Of a stretch of DNA of 33,228 nt, positions 1 to 8,018 are shown in pieces. Numbering within the stretch: position 1 is the stretch's first letter; each line of letters starts with the position of its first letter. A model generated the notes under the pieces. That model saw only the letters and a list, made by a program, of their open reading frames with translations, was not told the DNA's origin and ran no database searches. A program made the position numbers and the translations under genes. The stretch covers positions 1-33,228 of the IMG/VR virus record IMGVR_UViG_3300025010_000165. One strand, given 5' to 3'. Origin of the DNA: a virus.

Positions 1-1208
1 GCAAGCAAGGATTTGTTAACCTCGAGGATCGGGCCGGCGCAGGCCGACATATTGTCTTTCAATATCCGGTGCGAAACGCAGAGCGACATCTGTGAGTCCC
101 TGACCTCTTCCGGCAGGCCGACGCCGGTCAGCCCGGAGTCCTCGTCCTCGGCGTAGATGAAGGCATGGTATTGGTCGGACGGCCGTTCCCCGAAGGCTGC
201 TTTCTGGGCTTTGATAATTACGTCGTCGATGAACCATAGGTCGGCGAAGACATCCTCGTCCATCTCGTCTTCTTTGATCTCAACCCCGGCTGCGGCCAGA
301 CTATGCGCTGAGATGAAGCCGAGGCCGCGGTAGACCTCATACCTGCGGGCGGTACGGTCGGAGAGGTTGGCCGTCTTAGCCAGTTGCTGCAACTCAGTCT
401 CATATGTCTTGGCGGTGTAGTTGCCTTGTGGGTGGTCCGTCAGATACTGCTTGATCATGTCCGCCATGAAGTCATCGCGTTTGGCGAGGTTGCGAAAATC
501 ATGCCGGGTCATCACCACCCGCTCAAAAACCATGTCCTGGTCGATCCAGGCCTTGGCCATCAGGTCAGGGTAGAAGTCCCAGATCCGCAGACTCTCAGGA
601 TATGGCCGCTTGACTGTCTTAGTTTTGGCTACGTAAGCACTGGTCACCGGATCGGCTTCCCAGACTCGCTCCTGCTGGGTGCGGACCATCGGGCTGCGGG
701 CGATGCCGAAGCCGTAGATGTAACCGCTGCGCACCACCCGCTTGCAGAGCTGCGGGTAATCGATCTCGGCATCGGAGAGTTGATCGGCGATCTCGATCTC
801 CATCTTGCCCTTCCTCGCCTCGGCAAAGGCCCTGACCTCCCGCTCGATCGCATCGCTGCTCATCGGCTGCCCGGATTGCTGCAGGGTGGAGAGGATATTC
901 TGCAGAGCTTCCTGCGGGATCGATGGGCTGGGGGAGACCCCGAGTGCCCAGTTGCGATCCTGGCTGGGGAACATCATCTCCATCAGCTTGGCCACCCCGC
1001 CCTTGATCTTGACCTTGGTGTCCCGGGGGTAGACATGCGACCGCTCGTCCGGGATGCCGGCGAGGATGTCCGGATCGTACTGGCCGGCGTGTTGCCGGAG
1101 GTTCTTCAACCACTGGATTTCGCACAACGCCCGGTCATTGATGAACTGCCCGAGCTGACCTTTGAGCAACGTCCCTGTCTTTGCCAGTTCTTCGTAATTG
1201 ATTTCCAT
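1..1208 (-). CDS. Portal protein (partial; C-terminus lies beyond the left edge)
   Basis: About 402 codons are open from an ATG at 1208 to the window edge. The portal forms the dodecameric ring at one capsid vertex through which DNA enters and leaves. The late motif GVGLPEEVRDSQ followed by DNMSACAGP is typical of podovirus-type head-to-tail portal proteins (known family feature), as are the mixed alpha/beta body with MEMMFPSQDRNW near residue 80 and the IWDFYPD segment. The start is supported by an AGAGGT Shine-Dalgarno just upstream. The gene lies 24 bp downstream of the terminase large subunit stop, the usual packaging-module order. Because it has no stop inside the window it is easy to overlook; a long plus-strand reading frame across it is a shadow. 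Confidence 0.85.
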   Translation of the reverse strand, partial: MEINYEELAKTGTLLKGQLGQFINDRALCEIQWLKNLRQHAGQYDPDILAGIPDERSHVYPRDTKVKIKGGVAKLMEMMFPSQDRNWALGVSPSPSIPQEALQNILSTLQQSGQPMSSDAIEREVRAFAEARKGKMEIEIADQLSDAEIDYPQLCKRVVRSGYIYGFGIARSPMVRTQQERVWEADPVTSAYVAKTKTVKRPYPESLRIWDFYPDLMAKAWIDQDMVFERVVMTRHDFRNLAKRDDFMADMIKQYLTDHPQGNYTAKTYETELQQLAKTANLSDRTARRYEVYRGLGFISAHSLAAAGVEIKEDEMDEDVFADLWFIDDVIIKAQKAAFGERPSDQYHAFIYAEDEDSGLTGVGLPEEVRDSQMSLCVSHRILKDNMSACAGPILEVNKSLL

Positions 1209-1232
1209 TACTACCTCTTGTAAGTATTTAAT

Positions 1233-3602
1233 TTAATAGCCTTCTCGCTGAGCAGGTCGGTACGGCGTGGGTTGGTTGAGGGGGTTGAAGTCAGTAACCC
1301 TAATATGCTCAGCCGGGTCATACTTGCCTGACAATAAATATAAGTCACCATATTGCCCTGCTTCGGCGATATGTGACCATTCGTTCTTCTCAGGACTGTC
1401 GGAATACTTACCGGTCATCTTCTGTTTCTGGTATCGATATTTGCTTCGCAGGGCCTCGATATACCACTTACAGGACGGATCGATCATCATCAGCGGGTCG
1501 CCATCCGGGTAGTTGCTCAGCATCTGCTCGGTCGCCTGGATCCTGGTAGTCGGATCGTTGGTCGACGCCGCCTTGACGATGGCTCCTTCCTCGTCGAAGT
1601 CTGCCTGCAGCACCTTGAACGCCGAGGACTCATCAGAGTCGGCCCGCCGCTTGCCGGCTGGATCGCCGATGAAGATCAACGGGTTGGTTGGGAAGAAGTT
1701 CTTGATGAGCGGACGCAGCTTGTTCTTGCTGAACCGCTTCATCCCCATGTCAAAAGCTACCGCCTCCCGCAGGACCCGCACTCGCCCGTCGAGATCCATC
1801 TGCTTAAAGGTCGCCGCCGGCGTTAACCCGCAGTCGAAAGAGATGATCACCGGTAGGAAAGGATCTATCTGCAGGGGAACCTGCGATACATGGCGTTCCG
1901 CCTTGAATGTAGTAGCGTAGACCGCCTTGCCTGAAAGCGATGGAGAATACATGCCATGGATGTATGTGTCGACAAAGGTCTTGGTCTCGCCCTCAGCCAG
2001 ATCGGTGTAATAATCCGGATGAAGATGGTCCCTATTCTCCGCCTCTGGGGAGATACCCGAAGGCTGCTTGAAGGCATCGACCTTGATGACGCTGTTCGGG
2101 TTCCCTTCTTCCTGGGGAAGATGCTCCATCATTTTATAAGCAGCACTGTCGATCTCCGGTGGGTTGGAGTCCATTATCAGGCCGTACCACGTTCCAGGGA
2201 CCTCAACCGGATTCGGGTATCGTCTGAGCCTGCCCTTGATCGAAGAGTAGAGCGCAACAGGCACCTCCCTGAATTCATTGATAAATGCTCCCGATAACTC
2301 CAAGCTGAGAACTCTTCCTATATCATCCTCGGTATCAAGCGGAAGGAACATTATCTCCGCATCTACTTCTCCGAAGTTCAGCCGGAACAGCATCTTGGTA
2401 TCGTGCCAGGTACCAAAGTCCTTCATCCAGTGCATCCACGTTTTGAGGGTGGTGTCGCGCAGCTGCTTATTAGTATTTCGGATGATCGCCCACCGCGAAG
2501 ACCTCTTGCCTTTGTTCCAGATTGGCACCTCCAGACAACGACGCAGGATCTCGACGCAGCAGGCCGCGCTCTTGCCAGAGTTCCCAGTTACAAAAATCGA
2601 AGTGTTATGCCTCGCGAGGAAAAACCCCGACGAGACAGTAAAACAATACTTCTTTCCGTCCGTTGTAGGAACTCGCTCGGTTACTGTGTTATCGCATCGA
2701 AACATTGAAACAGCCCGCTGAGACCCTGGCGGAGCTATATGCACGACATACGTCGATCGCCAATTCTGCTGCGAGTATGTTTGTACACTGATCGTTGCCC
2801 GCCCCCCTACGGCATGGACAGCGTACTGTATAAAATCAGCATCACACCTATTGGCAGAGTGATACCTGGTATCTGGCCCTTCAAACAAGCCATCCCAGTG
2901 AGTCATCTCGTCGACGACAATCTGTAGCTGCCGCTGAGACAGCCCCCACCAAAAGGCTCCTTCAAAAGTCTTCTCTTTGTACTCAGACTCGAATACAAAA
3001 ATCTCCTCGGTCGGACGTGTCGGGTAGCACCTACGAATGTAAGGTACTCCAGCTGCTGTTAAAAGTTCAACGATCCGGGTTTTCTTTCGATCTTTTCTAA
3101 CGCAGATTGTTGTCTGCCGCCCAACTTTGGCGTGGTACGCATCAGCATTAATGGCTACTGCGAGTCGAAGAAACGCATCAGACACTGGGTAGTCTTTGGT
3201 TGTAGGGATGAAGTTTATAGGTATCCGGTTTTTAGAGAGCTTCTTTTCCAGCCTCGCTGCTGTTTTTACCTTGAAGTTCCCCGCCCAGTCATATACAGGA
3301 ACTCTATGCTCAGCACTCAGCTGCATAGACAGGGTCCTGTTGTGGAACCATATAAGTTCGTCACACGGCAGGACTACATACGCTTCTGGTTCGACGAACC
3401 GAAGGGCTCCGGACTCATCCCACTGCGCTACTTTGTCTCCTGCCTCATACGCATCAATGCGCTTCCATCCTGTCGGAGTGAGGAACTCGGTGTCTGCGGA
3501 GGTACACCCGATCGGCCCCATGATTGCTCGATGGAAGGCGTTCGACCGCATGAACTTCGAGACGGTCGGCGACGCAGTGAATTTGAAATCAATATCAGCC
3601 AC
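1233..3602 (-). CDS. Terminase large subunit precursor, interrupted by an intein
   Basis: This 789-residue reading frame encodes the DNA-packaging motor (ATPase plus nuclease) as a precursor. Residues 1-32 and 342-789 are the extein (480 residues after splicing, a normal size); residues 33-341 are an intein. Joining the exteins restores a perfect Walker A, GPIGSGKS. After it come a region with NTNKQLRDTTLKTW, a Walker B-like segment LSGAFINEFRE, a GRLRRYPN motif and IMDSNPPEID, then a C-terminal RNase H-like nuclease domain beginning ISFDCGLTPA with IFIGDPAGKRR. The start is a GTG overlapping the end of the upstream small gene by 8 nt, with GAGGTG as ribosome site. Terminase identity is well supported by these motifs; the family within terminases was not resolved. 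Confidence 0.93.
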   Translation of the reverse strand: MADIDFKFTASPTVSKFMRSNAFHRAIMGPIGCTSADTEFLTPTGWKRIDAYEAGDKVAQWDESGALRFVEPEAYVVLPCDELIWFHNRTLSMQLSAEHRVPVYDWAGNFKVKTAARLEKKLSKNRIPINFIPTTKDYPVSDAFLRLAVAINADAYHAKVGRQTTICVRKDRKKTRIVELLTAAGVPYIRRCYPTRPTEEIFVFESEYKEKTFEGAFWWGLSQRQLQIVVDEMTHWDGLFEGPDTRYHSANRCDADFIQYAVHAVGGRATISVQTYSQQNWRSTYVVHIAPPGSQRAVSMFRCDNTVTERVPTTDGKKYCFTVSSGFFLARHNTSIFVTGNSGKSAACCVEILRRCLEVPIWNKGKRSSRWAIIRNTNKQLRDTTLKTWMHWMKDFGTWHDTKMLFRLNFGEVDAEIMFLPLDTEDDIGRVLSLELSGAFINEFREVPVALYSSIKGRLRRYPNPVEVPGTWYGLIMDSNPPEIDSAAYKMMEHLPQEEGNPNSVIKVDAFKQPSGISPEAENRDHLHPDYYTDLAEGETKTFVDTYIHGMYSPSLSGKAVYATTFKAERHVSQVPLQIDPFLPVIISFDCGLTPAATFKQMDLDGRVRVLREAVAFDMGMKRFSKNKLRPLIKNFFPTNPLIFIGDPAGKRRADSDESSAFKVLQADFDEEGAIVKAASTNDPTTRIQATEQMLSNYPDGDPLMMIDPSCKWYIEALRSKYRYQKQKMTGKYSDSPEKNEWSHIAEAGQYGDLYLLSGKYDPAEHIRVTDFNPLNQPTPYRPAQREGY
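2580..3506 (-). mobile_element. Intein inside the terminase Walker A motif, with a LAGLIDADG-like endonuclease region
   Basis: The 309-residue insertion begins with Cys1 (CTSADTEFLTPTGW, Hint block A). It has block B with the conserved His (LSAEHRVPVYDW, about residue 67), and ends with a block F/G-like YCFTVSSGFFLA then IFVTGN, followed by Ser+1 of the extein. The splice Asn is residue 309; the penultimate residue is Gly rather than the usual His. The middle (about 105-255) looks like a homing endonuclease: FLRLAVAINADAYH resembles a LAGLIDADG helix (ADA instead of ADG), and EMTHWDG is like the second motif. In-frame Hint blocks at an exact motif junction make the call strong; splicing and cutting activity are inferred. 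Confidence 0.94.
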
Positions 3603-3774
3603 ACACCACCTCAGCCTTCATCCTCTCATCCTGTACAATCTTTAGACAGTCAGCGATCGCCTTGGCCCTGACCGTCGCGTCCATCCCGCCCGGGATATAG
3701 ACCCCGGCCGCGTCCTTGGCAGGCACCCTGACAGCGCAGTCGAGTAGTTGCTTGATTCGTTCCTCAGTAGCCAT
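3595..3774 (-). CDS. Small protein of unknown function (59 aa) between TraR-like gene and terminase
   Basis: Starts at an ATG overlapping the last 11 nt of the zinc-finger gene, with GGAGAAG just upstream, and ends inside the first codons of the terminase gene. The product is a short helical protein starting MATEERIKQLLDCAVRV, with no motif I recognise. The tight overlap on both sides argues that it is translated as part of the packaging operon. A role as a packaging accessory would be a guess. Confidence 0.65.
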   Translation of the reverse strand: MATEERIKQLLDCAVRVPAKDAAGVYIPGGMDATVRAKAIADCLKIVQDERMKAEVVCG

Positions 3775-3973
3775 TCTTCTCCTCCCGCTCCTGGGCGCAG
3801 GTGACGCAGTATAAGCATCCCGGCACGTACTGCCGGCGTTTCTCCGGGATAAGCTCCTCGCAGTCCAGGCAGTGAGCGCGAGACACTCCGTCGGTGCGCT
3901 GTCTGGCAGCAGCGATGGCCTGGTTGCGGAACAGCATCTCGAGTTCTCCGGCGCGATCAAGTTGGTCTGCCAT
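3764..3973 (-). CDS. TraR/DksA-type zinc finger protein
   Basis: A 69-residue protein with the C4 zinc finger of the DksA/TraR family: CLDCEELI followed by GCLYCVTCAQERE. Small phage and plasmid TraR proteins bind in the RNA polymerase secondary channel and shift transcription without needing ppGpp (family knowledge). The N-terminus MADQLDRAGELEMLFRNQAI is a helix matching that of phage homologues such as those in P2-like phages. The start at 3973 follows the endolysin stop (TGAGATG); an upstream in-frame start would run back into the endolysin gene. Function in this phage is inferred. Confidence 0.85.
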   Translation of the reverse strand: MADQLDRAGELEMLFRNQAIAAARQRTDGVSRAHCLDCEELIPEKRRQYVPGCLYCVTCAQEREEKNGY

Positions 3974-3974
3974 C

Positions 3975-4553
3975 TCAGATCCTGTCGAACCAGCCGCGGT
4001 ACTTCTCTTTGGCCGGGTACTTGCGCATCTGCTCAATGTAATGACTGCCTTGCAAGGTATTCATCACCCGCAACAGCCGGGGGATCGACACTTCCGCCTT
4101 GGGCGGTCGCGACACACAGTACAATCGCAGGGTTTCCAGAGTCTTCCAGCCGACCTGCCCGTCGAGCACAAGGTCCGGGTACAGCCGCTTGTTAAGATTG
4201 AGCAGCGACAAGCCCTCCTGCAGGAACTGCACCCCGCGATGCACTCCGAAGTTGACTGAAGTATCGAAGACCTCAATGGCAACTTCCTCAGACCGATCAG
4301 CCAGGGCATCGCCCTGGATCCGGCACCAGAACTGCTCGTAGTAAAAATCTTCAACAGCCTGGATGATGCCTGGCGTAATATTTCCTTCTGATTGATCAAG
4401 CAGTTTCCAGCCAATCCAATATGGCCAGTTTTCTCGAGAAATCCCACTGAATGTATCCCCCCCGGGGTCAACTGGGTCGTTGGTGCGGAGGTTGCGCCCC
4501 TCCCGGTCCTGCATGACGTTGAAGGCGTCGTAAAAATGCTGGGACTTGATCAT
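3975..4553 (-). CDS. Endolysin, GH108-type lysozyme (muramidase)
   Basis: The 192-residue protein carries the signature of glycoside hydrolase family 108: a predicted catalytic Glu at residue 18 (REGRNL) followed by NDPVDPGGDTFSGIS, then EVFDTSVNFGVHRGVQFLQ and a C-terminal LDGQVGWKTL element. GH108 enzymes cut the glycan backbone of peptidoglycan. The usual EGG motif reads EGR here. There is no signal peptide, so release probably depends on a holin among the neighbouring membrane proteins. The ATG at 4553 overlaps the upstream peptidase stop as ATGA, which decides the start against a longer in-frame extension. Confidence 0.88.
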   Translation of the reverse strand: MIKSQHFYDAFNVMQDREGRNLRTNDPVDPGGDTFSGISRENWPYWIGWKLLDQSEGNITPGIIQAVEDFYYEQFWCRIQGDALADRSEEVAIEVFDTSVNFGVHRGVQFLQEGLSLLNLNKRLYPDLVLDGQVGWKTLETLRLYCVSRPPKAEVSIPRLLRVMNTLQGSHYIEQMRKYPAKEKYRGWFDRI

Positions 4554-5281
4554 ACATGCACCCCTGGCACCTTCCTCGCAAACGCGCATTCGCCGCGACG
4601 CAGGACTTCCCCGAAATCATCAAGGTCCATCACCCAGTAGCCATTCCTTCTTCTATTCCAATCCGACCAGGAATTAGGTCCACCAATGATGTTCTGATGT
4701 AAGTTGACAAAAGTACCCGCAGTACAATGTCCTCCTATCACAGCCCCCCCCGGAGTACTCAATCCATCTACCTCGCGAGGCTCCATCATTCCCTCGGTCC
4801 ACTCAAGACCAAGAATCGCACTGCCATAATAATCAAGGCCTCGGATAACCTCTTCGACTGTGTAGGCGCGGCAGGATTCGGTAATCAATCCCTCCTGCTT
4901 AGCAGTCTGCAGAATAGCGGCGATCGATGTGCCGTAACTGACAGGGTCGGACCCAGGCCGTTCAGACCCTGGCCATTGATCGTTGTCCTGAGTTCTGAAG
5001 TAGAACTCAAGTGCCCACTCGTCGCCAAGGGTGCGAATCCCTGGTTCATGCTCAAGAAAAGCTGCAAAACCAAACCCTCCGCAGGCACTCCACTGTCCTT
5101 GACTGAGTAATGGGGCACCGAACTTCTTGACCCGATACTTGCTGATCAACTCTCGCTCACTGAGATCTATGCCTCCGTCCGGCGCCGCCATAGAGAGGAG
5201 ATGCGGAGCGGTCGGGTCGGGTTGGAAGATGAGGCCGCAGCGTGGGTCTTGGGTTTCGGTCTTGCCGTCTCGTAGTAACAT
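4550..5281 (-). CDS. Papain-like (C1A family) cysteine peptidase
   Basis: A 243-residue protein with the full papain active-site order: oxyanion Gln in QGQWSACGG (Q63, catalytic Cys67), a His in VIGGHCTAG (H185) and the Asn motif PNSWSDWN followed by GYWVM (N203). The segment SYGTSIAAILQTAKQEG is also typical of bacterial C1A peptidases. No pro-region or signal peptide is evident. It sits directly upstream of, and overlaps by 4 nt, the GH108 endolysin, and starts 1 nt after the preceding membrane-protein gene. It may act in host lysis, as a virion protease or against a host protein; the sequence does not decide. Homologues in phages exist but are uncommon, to my knowledge. Confidence 0.8.
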   Translation of the reverse strand: MLLRDGKTETQDPRCGLIFQPDPTAPHLLSMAAPDGGIDLSERELISKYRVKKFGAPLLSQGQWSACGGFGFAAFLEHEPGIRTLGDEWALEFYFRTQDNDQWPGSERPGSDPVSYGTSIAAILQTAKQEGLITESCRAYTVEEVIRGLDYYGSAILGLEWTEGMMEPREVDGLSTPGGAVIGGHCTAGTFVNLHQNIIGGPNSWSDWNRRRNGYWVMDLDDFGEVLRRGECAFARKVPGVHV

Positions 5282-5282
5282 A

Positions 5283-5603
5283 TTAGTTCCCCAGGACTGC
5301 TCGTTTGACTTTTTCCCACCAACCTACGACGAATATACCACTCAGTCCGGTGAGGATGAATACAACGACGAAGCGCCTGACAATGCTCTTGCTGTCTTCC
5401 ATCGCCGCGTTGAATTTCTTGTGCGCCTCGACCATCTCCCGCAGATCCTCCGGGGCTACACCAATGAAACGACAGCCAGCGGCCGTGTGACCCTCGCGTT
5501 GCTGGATGACATCCTCAACAATGGTGGATATTGCCTCGAGGTCGCTACCTGTCAATATGCTCTGGCGTCTTTCTGAACTTGCTGTGCCAACATCTTTCGT
5601 CAT
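5283..5603 (-). CDS. Single-pass membrane protein, candidate holin or lysis accessory (106 aa)
   Basis: Soluble helical N-terminal part with CRFIGVAPEDLREMVEAH and a short coiled coil, then one hydrophobic segment (about residues 76-96, FVVVFILTGLSGIFVVGWW) and a positive tail KVKRAV. This layout is common for phage proteins next to endolysins. The ATG overlaps the upstream stop as ATGA and the stop is 1 nt before the papain-like gene, so it is in the lysis operon. Holin, antiholin or inner-membrane spanin-like roles are all possible; none is proven by sequence. Confidence 0.65.
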   Translation of the reverse strand: MTKDVGTASSERRQSILTGSDLEAISTIVEDVIQQREGHTAAGCRFIGVAPEDLREMVEAHKKFNAAMEDSKSIVRRFVVVFILTGLSGIFVVGWWEKVKRAVLGN

Positions 5604-6151
5604 TGATTCTCACCTTTCTCGTCTGCTCTGTAAAGTACATCCTCTCTGTCCTGAAACCTCTCATCGGGTTTTTCATAGTATTTCTTCCTAGCTTCCGCCA
5701 AACGACCTAGCCGGTGATGCACTGTCGGGTTCTGCATTGGATATGGATCCTCCTTACGGTCTCCGGAGAACCAGGCAAAGAACAGGACCCCGGCAGTGCT
5801 GACCGCCGCCAGGTAGACCCCGCTTACCGCTGTCAGCACCTTTATCTTCGGCCACACATCCAGATCGGCGGCGAGGATGAGCGAGGCGCAGTTCAGGAAA
5901 AACCGGCCGTTGGCAGCCAGAAACGCTCTAGGAGTTTTTGCTGAACAAGCCCACTCAACATCGTGGCAGAGGCCAGCTGGATTGAGGTAAGCCTTGCCAA
6001 AGCTGTCAGGAACGATGGTGTCTCCCCAACCACTGCCAGCACCGAGGAAGGTGGGCCATGCTTCTGGGGGGAGATCGTATGGCCAGTGCTGCTCAAGGAA
6101 GTCCGGAGCTGTGATGGTTGCGCCCCAGCAGGGGATTTTGACGAAGTTCAT
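5600..6151 (-). CDS. Membrane-anchored protein with phospholipase A2-like Cys-His-Asp motif
   Basis: The 183-residue protein has GLCHDVEWACS at residues 60-70, followed about 11 residues later by AANGRFFLNC. The Cys-His-Asp pair plus a second helix resembles the active-site helices of bacterial and viral PLA2-like domains (tentative). A hydrophobic segment spans about 103-129 (VLTAVSGVYLAAVSTAGVLF) and the C-terminus is charged. The ATG at 6151 has a good site (GGGAGAGTG) and was preferred to a longer frame start at 6223. Its place in the lysis cluster suggests a membrane or envelope role. Confidence 0.6.
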   Translation of the reverse strand: MNFVKIPCWGATITAPDFLEQHWPYDLPPEAWPTFLGAGSGWGDTIVPDSFGKAYLNPAGLCHDVEWACSAKTPRAFLAANGRFFLNCASLILAADLDVWPKIKVLTAVSGVYLAAVSTAGVLFFAWFSGDRKEDPYPMQNPTVHHRLGRLAEARKKYYEKPDERFQDREDVLYRADEKGENQ

Positions 6152-6152
6152 T

Positions 6153-6341
6153 TCACTCTCCCGGATATCGCCCACGAACGCTGTCGGGATCGACGCATGC
6201 GAGGCGTTCGAGTTGCCGGTCAATCACTCGCTCCGATCTTTTTGTGATCAGCTTCGCAACTTTGCCGAAATGCCCGTCGCCAGGCCTCCTTGACCAGAAG
6301 TCGTACCCATCGCCCTTGCCCCCCTTCCTTGATCTACTCAT
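6153..6341 (-). CDS. Small basic phage protein with YDFWSRRPG motif (62 aa)
   Basis: Short basic protein starting MSRSRKGGKGDGYDFWSRR and continuing to a helical ITKRSERVIDRQ. Small phage proteins with a GYD(F/Y)WSRRPG motif and an ER-rich tail recur next to lysis or packaging genes (recollection, not searched). The ATG overlaps the nuclease stop as ATGA. Function unknown. Confidence 0.65.
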   Translation of the reverse strand: MSRSRKGGKGDGYDFWSRRPGDGHFGKVAKLITKRSERVIDRQLERLACVDPDSVRGRYPGE

Positions 6342-6802
6342 CGCCGAATTCTCCGCCAAGTCCACGGCTGCACCGGTACTGGATCGGCCCACAAGCCTAC
6401 GCGGTTGCCGGCTGAAATTCCCTGAAGGGTAGCCCATGCGTTGCAGAATGATTTCTTGCAGTAGTCCGGATAGACCCAGGCATACCCGGAAAGAATCAGT
6501 TGTTCCTGCAGGCACTGGGTACCAAGCATGACGATTGCGACGGTACGGCCATATGTGTACTCGCCGGTCGGCAGGACATCGACCATTTCCCCCTCAACCA
6601 TCGTCTCGACAAAATCCTTCGCCGCCATGCCGTAGGCCTGTTTCTTTTCGGGGCTGTCAATACCGTAGAGCCTGACTGTGGTCAGCCCGGTCTCGTCGAT
6701 CACCTTGATCGTATCGCCATCGATCACGCTGACGACGGTGGCTGTTTTCGCCTGGACTGAAACTGCGATGAGCAGGGCGAGAAGAACTATAATTTGACGC
6801 AT
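6338..6802 (-). CDS. Exported thermonuclease (SNase/TNase family)
   Basis: The 154-residue protein begins with a signal peptide (MRQIIVLLALLIAVSVQA, cleavage expected near residue 18). The SNase fold follows: VVSVIDGDTI, the catalytic VRLYGIDSPE (R44, E52), and YGRTVAIV with the second Arg (R86). Staphylococcal nuclease relatives cleave DNA and RNA with calcium. With a signal peptide it would act in the periplasm or outside the cell, for instance on host DNA after lysis or on competing incoming DNA. Start overlaps the upstream small gene by 16 nt. Confidence 0.9.
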   Translation of the reverse strand: MRQIIVLLALLIAVSVQAKTATVVSVIDGDTIKVIDETGLTTVRLYGIDSPEKKQAYGMAAKDFVETMVEGEMVDVLPTGEYTYGRTVAIVMLGTQCLQEQLILSGYAWVYPDYCKKSFCNAWATLQGISAGNRVGLWADPVPVQPWTWRRIRR

Positions 6803-6975
6803 AACTTTACTCCTGTGGGTTGGTAGCGGAATCTATCGCAGCCTACGCCGGCCCGACCGTTGTCATCAAAGGAGAAGCATGGCCCAGGCTCCGGGCAGTA
6901 CCGATCTTTGACATAGTGCAGTCCCTCGTCATTTTTCTTGGTCATATGCAAACTGTCTTCCGCAATCACTCTCAT
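6787..6975 (-). CDS. Small hypothetical protein (62 aa)
   Basis: Starts at an ATG preceded by GGGAGGGG and ends 16 nt inside the nuclease gene. The product is Cys-, Pro- and aromatic-rich in its centre (RYCPEPGPCFSFDD, VGCDRFRY). I do not recognise it. The strong ribosome site and tight spacing support translation; it could serve mainly to couple nuclease translation to the upstream genes. Confidence 0.55.
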   Translation of the reverse strand: MRVIAEDSLHMTKKNDEGLHYVKDRYCPEPGPCFSFDDNGRAGVGCDRFRYQPTGVKLCVKL

Positions 6976-7003
6976 AACCCCTCCCAGGATTAAAGACTAT
7001 GCC

Positions 7004-7090
7004 TCAGTCGTCGCAATCCTCGTTCGGCGTCAGGCACACCGGGCAGAACCCGCCATGGTATTTATGCCCGCAATTTTTACAGGTGGTCAT
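7004..7090 (-). CDS. Tiny zinc-ribbon protein (28 aa)
   Basis: A 28-codon gene whose ATG overlaps the upstream membrane-protein stop as ATGA. The product has two CxxC knuckles (MTTCKNCG and FCPVCLT), enough for a single zinc ribbon, and an acidic end (NEDCDD). Coding is supported by the overlap and by the paired CxxC pattern. Function unknown; several other zinc ribbons of this kind occur in the window. Confidence 0.65.
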   Translation of the reverse strand: MTTCKNCGHKYHGGFCPVCLTPNEDCDD

Positions 7091-7332
7091 ATCATCCGCT
7101 TATGCTTCAGCCAGGTTCGACCAGCAACGTAAATGGCAGCAACCAGAGCCGGAGCTTGGGACGTGCTCTGCACCACTTGAATGTCGTGCTGCGACTGGGT
7201 AATCACCGCGATAACAGCGCCGAGATCAATTCCGAGCTGGTTGCTGAAATATGGGATGATCACGGCGGCGGCCATCCAGAATTCCGAGGACTTGAAACCT
7301 TTTTGGAGTAGGCCTTCGTTCATATTGGTCAC
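7087..7332 (-). CDS. Small membrane protein, candidate holin (81 aa)
   Basis: Contains GFKSSEFWMAAAVIIPYF at the N-terminal side, a polar middle (TQSQHDIQVVQS) and a second hydrophobic stretch APALVAAIYVAGRTW before a basic end LKHKRM. Two short membrane segments and a charged tail fit small phage holins; the K/S-x-FW start followed by a hydrophobic run is frequent in such proteins. The GTG start overlaps the upstream stop by 4 nt; an ATG three codons later is an alternative. Holin assignment is inference. Confidence 0.65.
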   Translation of the reverse strand: MTNMNEGLLQKGFKSSEFWMAAAVIIPYFSNQLGIDLGAVIAVITQSQHDIQVVQSTSQAPALVAAIYVAGRTWLKHKRMI

Positions 7333-8018
7333 CAGTACATAGTTACAGTTTTGCTCTTATCCCCATATGGAGCATGCAGGTAGATACCGCCGTGAGATGT
7401 TCCGGTATCGTTGTCGCCGTCACCATTTGGACCAATGCCAGGCTTATAGACGAAGCCATACATATCAGCCTTACTATTCCGACTGCAATTCTCTTGGTCC
7501 CGGCAGTTCTTCAGCGGATTCTTAACGACGAAGGTTTTCCCGGAAGAGAAGATAAATTTAATCGGCCCCGAGCCAAGTTCATCGCCCCCCTTGGGAATCC
7601 TCCAGGCCATCCGGCCCCCATTTCTTTCTCCGTAGGATGTGTACGTAGCTTTATGGTCGTAGTCGCCGTCCGGTGCATCCGGTACATCAGGCACGTTCGG
7701 CGTTGCGGCCCCAGCAACATATGAGTAGCTCTGCCCGTCAGCCATTTTGATAACCATTTTCAGCGGCCGCATGTATTGATGCCCCGAATTCTTCATCAGA
7801 AAAACCGGACAACCCTTGTACGGATTCCCTTTCCTGGCCTGCTCGTTATTGACTGTGACCGCCACGACATCAGCATCCGTCAGTGTCCGAAACAAGATAC
7901 AGGCCGCACCGTTGCCCTGGTCAGAATCGTTCTCCCATGTAACTTTGTACGGGAATGGCTTGAGAGTTGGCACTGGCGTGTCAGTCCACGTGTGCTTGCA
8001 CTTCGGACAGGTTGGCAT
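7329..8018 (-). CDS. Hypothetical protein with N-terminal zinc knuckle (229 aa)
   Basis: Starts MPTCPKCKHTWTD, a single zinc-knuckle-like CxxC pair, followed by a soluble, glycine- and asparagine-rich body with beta-rich segments (WRIPKGGDELGSGPIKF) and repeated Asp/Pro (PNVPDVPDAPDGDYD). The end, SHGGIYLHAPYGDKSK, is compact. The ATG at 8018 shares a base with the upstream stop (TGATG) and has GAGGTGGAG before it. I do not recognise a family. It may be a virion or late accessory protein judging by operon position. Confidence 0.7.
   Translation of the reverse strand: MPTCPKCKHTWTDTPVPTLKPFPYKVTWENDSDQGNGAACILFRTLTDADVVAVTVNNEQARKGNPYKGCPVFLMKNSGHQYMRPLKMVIKMADGQSYSYVAGAATPNVPDVPDAPDGDYDHKATYTSYGERNGGRMAWRIPKGGDELGSGPIKFIFSSGKTFVVKNPLKNCRDQENCSRNSKADMYGFVYKPGIGPNGDGDNDTGTSHGGIYLHAPYGDKSKTVTMYW

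Noticed and set aside
384-1223. Long plus-strand reading frame (279 codons) in the portal region
   Set aside because: It lies antiparallel to the portal gene, which has recognisable motifs, a ribosome site and an operon neighbour; the frame is a codon-bias shadow.
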